A stretch of DNA of 64,000 bases from Rhea pennata (lineage: Eukaryota; Chordata; Aves; Rheiformes; Rheidae): contig NC_084665.1 in NCBI RefSeq assembly GCF_028389875.1, positions 4,485,001 to 4,549,000 on the forward strand, read 5' to 3'. Below, one piece after another: positions 34,640-46,112 of the stretch. The notes beneath the pieces were generated by a model. The model saw only the letters and a list, made by a program, of their open reading frames with translations, had not been told where the DNA came from and made no database searches. Both the position numbers and the translations under genes were made by a program. Each line of letters begins with the position of its first letter. Position 1 is the first letter of the stretch.

Positions 34640-35410
34640 AAAATATATCCTGCGAATGTCACGTGGAGTCTGGCTTTAAGCTTTGTAAATATTCAGCACG
34701 CACATATTCTGACATAATTAAACTAGGGAAATATTAATTGCAGGGAAATAGCTACGTTTTCTCCTTTTTCTTCTTCTTCTTATTTTTTTCTGGTCTGTAT
34801 GGAATGTCCTTCTATTTAATCAAAAAGCTTGGAATGATTCCTAATCTATCATAAAAATTTTTAAGGACATGATTAATTCCATTGTTTAAATTCTGTTTTA
34901 TTGCCATGAGAAACTCTCATAAATGAGCCTGCACCTTTCTCTGATCATTTCCTTCTAAAGTAATATACTAATTAATTTCAATTAAATATATGTAAAAGAA
35001 GATATATTTTGAAAAATGCTTCTCCCTTGCCATTTGTTAATGTATTGAAAAAGTGTAAACCTTGGAACATTTAGCATAGAAAATATTCATTTTTGGTAAT
35101 TTCTCAAGGGGACAATTTATTAAATGAAAGGCTTTTAACATTAGCTAAAAGCAGCCCTGTAAATCATGGGTGTCATCAAACTGCTTCATCACTTCATTAA
35201 TTTAAAAGATTATTATATGCGTAACTGACATAATTTTGAACAATGTTACATGGTTAATTTATTAATGTTGAAAAGCAGAAATGACATGCTGAATTGATTT
35301 ATTATTATAATTGTATAATTTTAGGACTTTTCTCTGTGACTTTCACCAACAGAGCAAACGATTCAGGGTGAAATCGTGCCATTGATTTTTTTTTTCTTTT
35401 TATACTTTTT
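34640..35410. promoter_or_regulatory. Candidate AT-rich enhancer region with a HOX-PBX motif
   Basis: About 770 bp of repeat-free, AT-rich, CpG-poor sequence with dense ATTA/TAAT homeodomain cores and a TGATTTAT HOX-PBX word at 35295-35302. Composition and motif density resemble vertebrate conserved noncoding enhancers, which are frequent around MEIS1. Conservation itself cannot be seen here. Confidence 0.3.
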
Positions 35411-35784
35411 TTTTTAAGGCAGGGCTGCTGCTCGGGGACATCTGTGTGGACCTCAGCTTGAAAGAAGGGACACTAGGAGCTGCCGGAAGACGAGCGGCTG
35501 ATAGTCACCTCGTCCTTCCGTTCACTTCCAAGCGCTTTTTCTCTCCCCCCCAGTAGTCACATAGATTTGCAAGTTGCTGTGGCCGTGCCGAGAAGCCAAA
35601 TCTGGAGGGTGCCGCTGAAACGCGCCTGCGCCGAGAGCTGCCGGGAGACGCCGGGCGGGCTCGGGCCCGATCCCGCGTGCCTTCTGCCCTGCGCGTTTCG
35701 CTCCTTTGGAGCTGGCTTTAGATGACGAGACGCTCGGGGCCTGGATTGCAGAAGGGGCGTTTGAGACGCCAACAACGAGGATAC

Positions 35785-35818
<34 letters not shown>

Positions 35819-38800
35819 AAAGAAAGAAAGAAAAAAGAAAAGAAGAATTTCACAGCGGATAAAATTTAAAATGCAAATTAAAACCCAGAGCATTTCAGAG
35901 CAGCGGTGAAGGATCCTACATCACAGAATGGTGTCACGAGCGCATTCTGGGCAATTACCGACAATTTTTAAAAGAGTATTTTTCCTTCCCTGTAATCTTC
36001 CATAATGCCTTTCATATGTAATACCTTGAGCGTACGCAGTATGCAAAACACTTTACCAACTGTATACATACAGGAATGATTTCCCCATTAAGCGCAGCCA
36101 TGGAGCGGGTGCAGAATGGTGACCAGATGGTCTGAGCACAGCGCTCTGCAAGACTGAAGAGCGGCGAAGACTTTAGCCAAGACTGTTGGGGCAAACGCAG
36201 ACTCTCAGGAAAAGCCCCATGTGGTTTTTAATGTGCACAGAGTGAAGACAGGACCTCTGATTTTAAGATACTACCCCCCAAGATGTAAATTATCCAGAAA
36301 GGCATCCTTCATGCCATGAAGTTTCAGCCCATCACTCACATATATTATTTCAATGCTTGCAAGTTAGATAGAGCATATTATAAACCTCCAATTATCTCTG
36401 GCATATGTGCAGTTGGCTTTTATTTTTGATGATGATCTTTTTTTTTTTTTTCCTTTTCTAAGGGTGTCGCTAAGGACATGGGGAAACAATTTAGGAGATA
36501 AAAAAAAAAAAAAAAGATTCAAGCCAAATGCTTTCTTACAGGAAACATTTATTTGCACTAGAGTGTCTCATCTAACAAATTTCCACCATATTTTCCCACA
36601 ACAGACAGGAACTTGTCTGCATTAGCATTTTAAGAAACGAATCCTAAAGACCAGCAAGTGTCAATAAGCTGTCACAGGCGGGATTGATGGCTCTTCGCAG
36701 AGCTCTTCTCACTTGAGTGCAAACGACTGTCTCTTAGCTCATCACAGGCATTTTGGTCAAAACAAACTTTTCTGATTTTCACATGGCCTTCAAAATCCTG
36801 ACAGAGGCAAAACAGAGGGTCTGATCCCGTACCACTGTAATTCACGGCAAAACTCCCACCTGCTCGCAAAATCAGAGCCCAAGAGGAGCAAATGAAATGT
36901 TATAATATTCTGCTACCTGCTCTTACAGATATGGCACAAATACGGACCTCATGAGGCGAGAGAGACAATTTACAGCGAATTAAGTTGTTTCAAAGCGAAA
37001 CGCGCGTGCCGCACGGCCTGGAGAGTATACGGCCCGGGCACAAAGAGCTGGGGTTGAGCTGGCTTTTGTTTTATATTTAGTGCCGCAAACATCTGCTCGC
37101 CTTATTACAAATTGCACTTTGGTAGTCGTAATTAGTAACCACATGAGTCTGTTCTGCACGTGACACTCACGACATCGGAGAAGCACGGCACAGTGGAAGT
37201 GCTCTGTTAGTGCGGTGTGTGGGTGTTGCACACCGCCTCTGAGTAAGTCTCCCGGCTTCCCCGCTCTCTCCTGACGCGCAGGAATCCGGGTTTATGTCTT
37301 CTCTGTGCGGTTTTGGTTTTTTTCAGAGAAAGGTATTTGAACCTTAGCGATAGCTTAGTTACAGGTTTTCTCTTGGCAAAGAGGACGATCGTCACCGATG
37401 GTGTCTTCAGTCTGCAAAGGAGGAGGCAGGAGCGCCGCCGCGAAGCGCCCGGGGGAAGCCTGAAAGCCTCCCTCGCTCTGACGCGTCGCCACACAAGTTT
37501 GAGCCCGCAGCAAAGACGACCAAAACAGTTCAAATTAAACGGGAAAGCTGTAAACTTCTTCAGCACAATGCCAGCCGTGTCTGACCCATGAAACAGAGGT
37601 CCCATGGATTACAGTCGTGGGCAGTAACTTAATTCAGATAATTAAACACCCATAAACCTCCCAACAAGAACCAGTGAAAAGTCGAATGCAGGTTGGAGGA
37701 CTCGTGGTTTCTGGAGCCTGTGAGGAGAGGGGGAGGACAGGAGGCTACGGCAAGAAGGGACAGTTCAGGGGCCCTGTTCCTCTGCTGGCTCCCTCAAGGC
37801 AAGGCACTGACCATGAAACACAGCTCTTCACCCAACAGACGTGTTCCCATTTCAAAAACGCTCCTTTCAGGACAGGGCAAAACTGGGAATTGAGGCATTT
37901 GTGAAAAACAAGCCACCTAACAGCCCAGGCCCGTAAGAACTGTCTCCCAGCGGCCCCCCTCCAACCCAACTTAACAAACCAACTTTTCCAGACCAAATCC
38001 ACTGCATCAGAAAACCCCTGGCGGCAACCTGCTTTCGGACGCCCCTTCCCTCACGGCATCGCTTCCTCGCCAGCTCAGCCAATGCGACCGAGACGTTCCG
38101 ACAACACCGGTCCGTGGCCGCCTCGTCATCGGCGGGCGGCTGCAGACCGCGTGCGCTGCCAGCACTCCCGGCGCTGGTTCAGGCTCACCACGAGCCCGTC
38201 CCGTCGGCACCCTTTAGGCAGCGACGCGGAGACCTGCCGTCTCGCCAGCGCCTCCATCGTTCTTAACGAGCAACACGATCCCGGGCTCTGGATTTAAAAC
38301 AGAGCCACGGTTACCAGAGTATTTAGTTTGGACTTCGTCACGCCAGCGCTACCATCTGCTTCCCTGCTTTCCCTCCCGGCACAGCATCCACACCCTTTCC
38401 TCTTCTCCTTCGTGTCTTGCTTTCCTCTCCCGCTTTCCTCCGCTCTCCTCCCTTTTGCTCCAATCTCTTTCCCTTTGCCCAACTTCTGTTTTCTTTTTCT
38501 TATTGCCATTTTGCCTCTTCCACCTCCACATGACCACTGTCATACCTGAGTCAAAAAACTGACCTTAAAATCTACCAGAAACAAGGCAATTAGGTCAGCT
38601 GCCTGGACTAACCTTGCAGAGACATCACCCCTGGCTAGAGAAGCCCCTGAATTGCGAAATTTGCAGGGCAGGAGATGGTTTTGGGGAAGCATCACTGCAC
38701 ACCTGTCTGCTCTTACTCTTCTTTCAGGTGCTGGGGTCCCTTTGGCAGACACAGATGGGGTTGCATCTTTAATTTTGAACCGGTACGGCTTTCCTCCTGT

Positions 38801-38989
38801 TCTCTCTGGACCCAAGAGGCAGACAGCAGGCCCTGCACGCTGCCGTGGCTCTCTGCAGTCAGGGTCACAGCAGCCGTGCAGAAAGGAGACGAGCGTGGTC
38901 CCAGAGCAGCGGTCAGCTAGACCACCCGTGGGAGACAGGATCCCAGCCTTCACGGACGCGTGTCTCCCACAGCGGCGAGTCCACGTAGT
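35411..38989. other. Intergenic sequence with A31 run
   Basis: Contains an A31 run at 35786-35816 followed by GAAA-type sequence, an octamer at 35871-35878, a possible worn MIR fragment near 36020-36090, and a pyrimidine-rich stretch at 38340-38540. The sequence before the A31 run does not resemble a known SINE or processed gene. Confidence 0.6.
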
Positions 38990-38994
38990 TACTA

Positions 38995-39235
38995 AATAGC
39001 CAGCTCTAGTGCCTGCTTGTTTTTGGTACAAGGAAGTTTTCTCTAATACCTAATCTAAATCTCCTTTGCTGTATATTAAGCTGATTATTTCTATTCCTTC
39101 CCTCAACAGACATGGATTAAAATCTGATTGCCCTCTCTACTTTCTCGTAACCTTGCAGACAGCGGAAGGTTGTTGCCGTGCCTTTTCCAGCTTAAAGAGA
39201 ACCACATCCTCGCACCCTTCCTGTCATTTCATCCC
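38995..39235 (-). repeat. CR1-type LINE 3' fragment (antisense)
   Basis: The plus strand carries caaggaagttttctctaata, cctaatctaaatctccttt, then ctattccttccctcaacaga and ctttctcgtaaccttg. These follow the order of the conserved 3' region of CR1 seen from its antisense strand (aggaagtttttcctaatgtc, ctaaatctcccttgct, tcctcagt, ctcgtaaca). Old and diverged; useful as evidence for a sauropsid genome. Confidence 0.7.
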
Positions 39236-42200
39236 CACGGCAAACCTCAATCCCTCCCTCTCCCGAGCAAGCCGCGCTTGCGGAGTGAGAGGCAGCGGGG
39301 CGTCTGAGCCGTCTGCGAGAAAACGGCCGAGCCCGCGGAGGCGGCAGCGCTGCCCGGGGAGGTTTACGGCCGCGGCACTCGAGAGCGGCGCTGCCTGCGT
39401 GTTGCTCTTGGAAAGCCCCGCCGGCGCGGGCACAGCCAGACCGTACGGCCGCCCTGCCGGAAGAACGGCCGCAGCATCGTCGTGGCCATTTCCCTACCGG
39501 GGCGCATGTGTACGGGCACTTGGCATTTTTCAAGAGAGCTGCTGGAGGGAGACGTGAAAACAAACATAAAATAAAAGCCGGGCAAGAGGGTAGTATTTCC
39601 AGCATCAAAGCTGACATACGGCACTGTGAGCCCTTTGAGCAGCAGAAACTGGATGTGCAAACTCTGTTCAAAGAGAAAGGTTTGTAGGAGCCTTTCTCGT
39701 TGGGTAATTTCAGGCTTCAGCACTTCTTTTCACAGGGGTGGTTTTAAATCTGGAATCGTTCATACACATTTAAGGCCTTTAGGTCAGAGAATATGACCCC
39801 CTTCTGGAAGAGAGGCCAAAGCATTTCACGCACACACCCCAACATTCAGAGTGAACACTTTTGCAGGGAAAGGTTTGATCCCAAGCGGGAGTTTTCACGG
39901 TGAAGTTCTGGTAGGACTTTTGCCAGGACAATCTACCCCTTGAGCGGTGGGACTTTGGCATTGCTAGGAGAGGACTCCGAAAATGGGGTTTCCTCTCACC
40001 TCACTTGGTGCTGTCAACCCCGATGGAGCCACCAGCCTTTCCTTCTCCAAGTGAGACCTGGGCAGAGTCCTCTGACAACATCAGGAGCTCATGGGCTCCA
40101 GCACAGGCAACCTGGAGGTGTCGCTGGATGGGCACTCAGGCTGCTTTCTGCTTCTGACTGAGGGGAGAAGGATTTGACTACAGGGGAAAGAAGAAAAGAA
40201 GGAGACGGGATGAAGCCTTTGGAAAAGCCGACATATCCTCAGATAAATCACTGGGAACCTCTGCTATCCCTTCTGCTCAGAAAGGACTGACGAAAGCTTG
40301 CTTTTCTTTCCCATAAAAATTCAGGCCAGAAGGTTTGCTTTGTGAGCAGGCAGATGGAGAGAAGAGAGCAGGAGACCCTGGACATGTTTTGGGTTCACAT
40401 CTTCAGATGGAAATGGTCTTTGCCAGCTCCGCTTTACCATAAAACTACCTTTCCTGTGTCATTTCTGCTCAGCCTCCCAAGCGAGCATCCTCTGGATGCC
40501 CATACCTCTCGTGCTGCTGCTCAGGGAGGAGGCAGGGGCTGAAGGGGCGTTGTTTTATTAAATCCCTTTTCCGAGGACACGGTTTTCCCATGCCTCCCGA
40601 GGCCGTCAGAAGTGCTAATGAGCCAGGGGACAGTGAAACCAGAGCAGACGAGGGCAGAGCGCTGCACGTCCTTCCTAGGCAGGTCTGCAAACCCCTGGGG
40701 GAGAGAGTCCTCCAGCCCTTCTGCTCTCTGGCTCTGCTGCCTGCATGCACTCAACTACGCCCCGTCTGAAGCTCTTTTGGGGGCCCATGAGTTTTGCAGG
40801 CCCTTTGTGAGCCGCCCAGGTTTCGTCAATCAGCGGAGTGGCTCCGTAAGCCCACGGGGTATGGAGGAGAAAGGGCCAAGTGAGGGAGCTTCTCCAGCGA
40901 GCCCAAGGGTGCTGGCTTGGGTCCTGCCGCCACAAGCTGACATTATCATGCAACGTCGTCACTGCAGCCTTGCGCTGAAAATCTTCACTGCTTTGTATCA
41001 AAATGAAACTCACTTCATGCATCACGGCAACTCGAGCATTTTTGGGTGTGAGAAGCGATGCCTCTGGAGGCATAAATAAACATCCAAGCATAACTGCAGG
41101 CCGCGTGCTGCTGGAAAAGAAGACATCACAGAACTCCAAGCAAACCAACAGAACAATAAAACTCGGCAAAAACCTTAACTCTGCTCCCCTGCCCCCAAAG
41201 TTAACAACTCCTCTGCAAAGCAGGAGAGGCTGCCCAGGCTATAGGAGGCTTTACGCCGCTGTTTTCTCTCTTTGAAAAGCCTTTAAATGCTTCTCTCATG
41301 TTTTTACAAAAGCTTCTACATTTGCAGGGCTGCTCTTTCTTTCTGAATGCCGCTGCTCGCGAAGGGAAGGGAATCCTCGACGTCCTTTTGTCACAGCCTC
41401 CGCAAGGGCTGCAGGAGAAACTTCTGCCGGCGCGGAGCCCCTCGGGCGTTGGCAGAGGCGGCCGGGCGGCAAAATAACCCCCCGCCGCGGCAACAAACAG
41501 CTGCTTCGTCCCCGGCCGTGTCAACAGATCAATATTAATCAATAAGGAGGTCTGCCCGCTAGCCCGGAGGCAACTGCCCGAGCGCCTTCGACACGGCCCG
41601 GCCGTGCTGAAATCCGAGGGGCTTCCGCCGCTCGCACGAACGGGCGAGGAAGCCGGCGCTGAAACGGCCGCGAGCGGAGCAAAGCGGGCTCCCCCGAGCC
41701 GGACCGAGCGGCACCCGTCGCGTCACCGGCCGCTTGCTGCCCCGCGCGCTGCTGGGACCGGCTTGGGGGACGCCACGGCCCTGGCAACGAGCCCGCCGCG
41801 CTTTCGGTGCCAGCCGCCAACGCGCGTCGTGAACCGCCATCAAACCCTCGGGGCCGTTCCCCGCCGCGAGCCGCGAGCCGCGAGCCGCGAGCCGCTCGGA
41901 GCCGTCCAAACCTCCCGCTCCGGCCGAGCCGCAGCCTGGCAGAGGCGGCAAAGAGAGACGGGACGAGCGGAAAAAACTGCGGAGCGAGCTGGGAGACGGG
42001 GAGGACGAAAGGCAACGCTCCGCCGGGGGGGCCCCGCTGCTCCCGCGCAGCCTCCGCGCTGCACCCCGACCAGCTCGGGCGCCCCGCTTTCGCCTCTTGC
42101 CTTTTTCTAAGTGACTCGTACAGGAAATTTTTCCTCGTTGCCTGTAAAAGCTGTTCCAATTCCCCAAAGCAAGAGACTTGGCAAGTCAATTACAAGAAAA

Positions 42201-42239
42201 GTGGAAGTGCTGAAGCCCAGGAACAAATTTTAACAACAT
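39236..42239. other. Intergenic sequence with CpG block and 7-bp minisatellite
   Basis: GC-rich blocks lie at 39260-39500 and 41590-42090. The latter holds four CCGCGAG units at 41864-41891. No gene is recognised; long frames on both strands of the GC-rich part are compositional. Confidence 0.65.
41864..41891 (+). repeat. (CCGCGAG)4 tandem repeat
   Basis: Four perfect 7-bp units inside a CpG-rich block. Confidence 0.9.
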
Positions 42240-42433
42240 GCAAGTGTAACTTTTATTGCCAACAGTAGATGTGTGTTGGAATTTGAGGGGAGAAAAGAAA
42301 GCCTGATGAAGTGGCAAAATGTAGTTGTTTTGCTTTATCTACAAAGAACACTGTGGTTTCATTTGCAGATGAATCACTTGGTTGTGATTTATTTAGTTTG
42401 TAAATGGATCTGATTTATTTTCCCAGGGGATTT

Positions 42434-42467
<34 letters not shown>

Positions 42468-42480
42468 ACTAAAGCAAGTT
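42240..42480. promoter_or_regulatory. Candidate HOX-PBX element beside a T28 run
   Basis: Two identical TGATTTAT words at 42385-42392 and 42411-42418, 26 bp apart on the same strand, are followed by a T28 run at 42437-42464. TGATTTAT is the core of HOX-PBX composite sites. Function is inferred only. Confidence 0.3.
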
Positions 42481-45400
42481 ATTGGGCCAGTTAAAAGAAG
42501 AGAAAACTTAACTGCATGGAAATGTTTGAAGAAGATCAAGTTCGGGTGTCACCTGCCGCAACATTTTGGCAACAAAACAGAACAAAATCCAAGAATCTAA
42601 TACCATAAACAAGCAGAAAAGCAAACAAATCCCGGACAAACCAAACACAGATCTGCCTGTTGCCAAAGGATGGAGCCTTTAAAGAAATATATTCCTTTTG
42701 AGCACTCTGTCGTAGGGCACTTTAATGTCAACTTTCCCAGAGCAATTACATTGCTTAATAATCAAACCTGGATCTCATTTACACGGCATATGAACATAGT
42801 AAAATCAAGCGTATGGCAAGTGTGCTGTACAATAAGATGTGGTTTACTTCCTATCACTGTTTTGCTGGTAATTAGATAGTTCATATCACAGGAAAAATGT
42901 TAACGTCTTTCAAATACAATACATATAGCCAGCCAATTTGCCAACTTAAATAGTTTTCCTACACTGACAGTATTTTGTTATTTTGTGTCCTGCTGAGAGC
43001 ACGGAAGTGGAAGGTTCAAATCAAAATCTCAAGGGTTAGTGGAAAAATCCTGCGATTAACTCAGGGATTTTTTTATCTGGTCCCAGAATAATGCTTTCCA
43101 AAAGTGCAATGGTCATATTTAAACTCATGTATAGGATCCATCCTTCTGGCAGTATTTTTATACTGATCGATGTGATGAGCCTGCTCCAGCAACAATCAAC
43201 TTCCCTCCGAGTTTCTGCTGCAGGAGCTGCTTGCTTGTCTCTCCACCCGGGAACCGAATGAACTAAACGCTGCCCGTTTTCAGCATCAGTGCCGCAAGAA
43301 AGAGCATAAAGCAAAGTTGCGTCAGTCCTACTCCAGCCTGAAAAACCACTCTCTTCCTAACATCGGCTGCATCACGTGGAGCACGTGCAACCAAACCCAA
43401 CCGAACAAGCGCTCTGCCGTTATCAGAAACCCTTGGGTTACGATGGAGCTTTTGTTTTCAGCCTGGAGAAACAAGCTGACACTCGACTTCCTACCACCGA
43501 AGAATTTATTTGGGTAACTTGTCCACTGCTCTTGGTGGGAGAGGACTCACAGCCTGCTTTTGCCACCGAGGAGAACACCTATTGCCTCCAGAGTTTGCAC
43601 TGGGAAGAGTTTGCAATGCTCTTTGATGCCTTTGCTCAGCTACATTTCCTCTTCCCGGATTTGCTGGGAAGAGGGGGAAGGGAGAGAAGGGAATAGGTCC
43701 CAAGCCCTTTACTATCTCTCCATAGCTTGTTGTCTTTTGTAAGCCACAAAGAACAGATTTTCTTTTGTAAATCCTTAGTAATTAAAGGAGTACTTCAGTG
43801 GCTATATTCTTCAATGGTCTTGTTTCCTAGGTTTTGCCTTTGACAGTCATATTTTGCAAAGGCTGCTAAGATGACTAGGCACCTTCCCCTACTTAACACT
43901 AAACCAATTGATGCCCGTGCACACTGCATGAAGGAGGAAAAGTTTCATTAATGGCACTTCATTAAAGAACTGCACTGGAAAGCCCTAAACGTGGCTGAAC
44001 CCGCTGAAATCCAGAGCAAGCTGTCTATTAGGAAGGCAACAAAGACAGTTTCGGAAACTGAACTCTGGCTCCACTGCAGCGGATTAGGAAGAGTGATGGG
44101 ATTAGTGTTTAATGACTTGGGGCAAGAGACAAAGGGAATTTCGACAAAGAGGCTTAGATATGGACGAATTAACACTCTCTATCCCAACCATGCCTCTGAT
44201 GACTTCCAGCATTCTTGCTTGGCTCTGCCAAAGTTTGGGGGCAAGAAAAGAAAAACAAAACAAAACAAAGACTAGCGAGGCTTTAATACCTCCTTAGCCT
44301 TTTCTTTTGGTGGTTCTTTCTTTCTTTCTTTTTTTTTTTTTTTTAAGAAAGAAAAGATCTTTTAATTTTTCTTAATCAGTGCAATTAGCAAAGTTTCTAA
44401 GGGCTTGTGCTTCAGCACATTGCAGATGATCATACTTCCGGCCATGCACTCACCAGTGACGTTTGATGAGGGTACTCTAGTGAGCTAGTTACATATTTAT
44501 ATAAATAAAGCGTATATTTTTAAATGACTTCTTAAACGAGGTGGGGAATTCTGCACGTAATTGCATGGACTTGACGAATTCTGCTTGACTTCGGGTTGCC
44601 TTACATAACGGGGAGCAGGGTGAAATGGGCAAGGGGAGGCTGTAATCCATTTGCTCAAATATCTAACCCCAAACTTTCCCCAAGTGACACCATTCAGGGC
44701 AGAATGTGTATTAAAGACCAGTTCAGAAAGGATGACTGGAGCCTCTGAGCCTGATCTTGCTTTCAGAAGGTGTGACTCCGTTGCAGCAACTCCTGATTTA
44801 CTTCAGCAGAAGGGGCAAACAGAAGGAAGCCGGAGCAGTGACTGTTTAGCAGAGAAACTCTCCTGAAGCTAAAAGCAATTAATAATAAAAAAAAGCCCAG
44901 TAAGGAAGCCGATCCTCTCAGCTGGGATATGGAGACATTAACGTATCTGAGCTCCATGCAGCACTCAAGCCTGTGACCCTCCGGGCACTGATGTCAAGGA
45001 GATGCTGCTTAAATAAATACGCTCCGAGCAGCGAACACCCGCGAGGAAGGCGCTCGAGGGGAGCAACCGTGCCGCTCAGCAGAGCAACCCAGCGTGCGCT
45101 GATTTTGCATTTTTTCGAGACCAGCCCAACGCGCTCGCAGGGAAGCTAGGTATTCCTTTCCCACGTCAGGCAATACGAAATGCTCGCGGAGCAGCTGGAG
45201 ACTCCGGAGCATCGTTCGACCCGCGTGGCCTGGGAGGACAACGGCAGCCCCCCGCCGCAAGCCATTCGGGGCAACGCCGCCAGTCAGTGGGACATTAAAC
45301 ACCTCACAGGGCAAGAGCTTAACGCGTTTTATAGGCGGTTGTTCATCCACATCAAACTTTAGCTTTTAAAACCCTACCGTTTGATCCCACAACAGGAACC

Positions 45401-45999
45401 ATGCCTTGAGAAGGAGACTGGCACGTCTGCGCTGCCAGCAGGGCAGAAAAAGCGGAGCGCAGCCGTCGGCGGGGAACGCAATTGCCGCGGAGGGAGAAAC
45501 GTTCGCATCAAGAGAGCTCTGCAGAGCCACAAGCTCTTGTAATAGCAGTGAGCAGGACTGGAAACACAGTAAGCACAAGCCCAGAGCTGGCTGCAGCAGG
45601 GCCAAGGTTACCTACCACAGTCCATATGGATTCCACTTACCAGATGTATAAGAATAACAACAACAACAATAATAATAATAATAATAGTATTTTACTCTTG
45701 CACACAGATTCAAATTCTGCAAACTGTTTGCTATATGAGCAGTCCCCACGTCCCACAGAGTCTGGTGGGACTTCTTAGGCGAGCAGGAGGTAGTGCCATA
45801 CGGCTCGCTGCAGGATGACGCCCTGAAGCCAGCCGGGTGCTCCTTCTTGACCCAGTTGCCAGGTCTTCCACCGTGGTGATGACCGCATATGCTCTCAGCT
45901 CAAATGCTCAGGATTCCCTTTGCCACGGAAACAGCCTGAGCTGTGAAAATAGTTCAGAGCATAAAAGAGCCACACAAAAAGTGCCAAGCAGAGGCGACT
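42481..45999. other. Intergenic unique sequence
   Basis: Mostly AT-rich, with a T-rich microsatellite at 44318-44346 and a CAA/AAT microsatellite at 45658-45685. No gene is recognised. Confidence 0.65.
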
Positions 46000-46112
46000 G
46001 TTAAATTCTGCTCTCAGTTACGCTTGCTTAATGCAGGAGTAAATTCCATTTGCTTCAGCCGAGTTACTCGGGATATAAATAGGTGTAAGTGAGATCAGAA
46101 CTTGGTCCTTAG
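46000..46112. repeat. Ancient interspersed repeat fragment (family uncertain)
   Basis: The stretch with aaattctgctctcagttacg, gtaaattccatttgcttcag and taggtgtaagtgagatcaga resembles an old amniote repeat often seen in turtles and crocodilians (with words like ccattgacttcaatggagtt and gtgtaagtgagatcagaatt). Family assignment needs a repeat library. Confidence 0.4.

Noticed and set aside
35786..35816. A31 run as the tail of a processed pseudogene or SINE
   Set aside because: The sequence before it shows no gene-like or SINE-like structure and no target-site duplication was evident.
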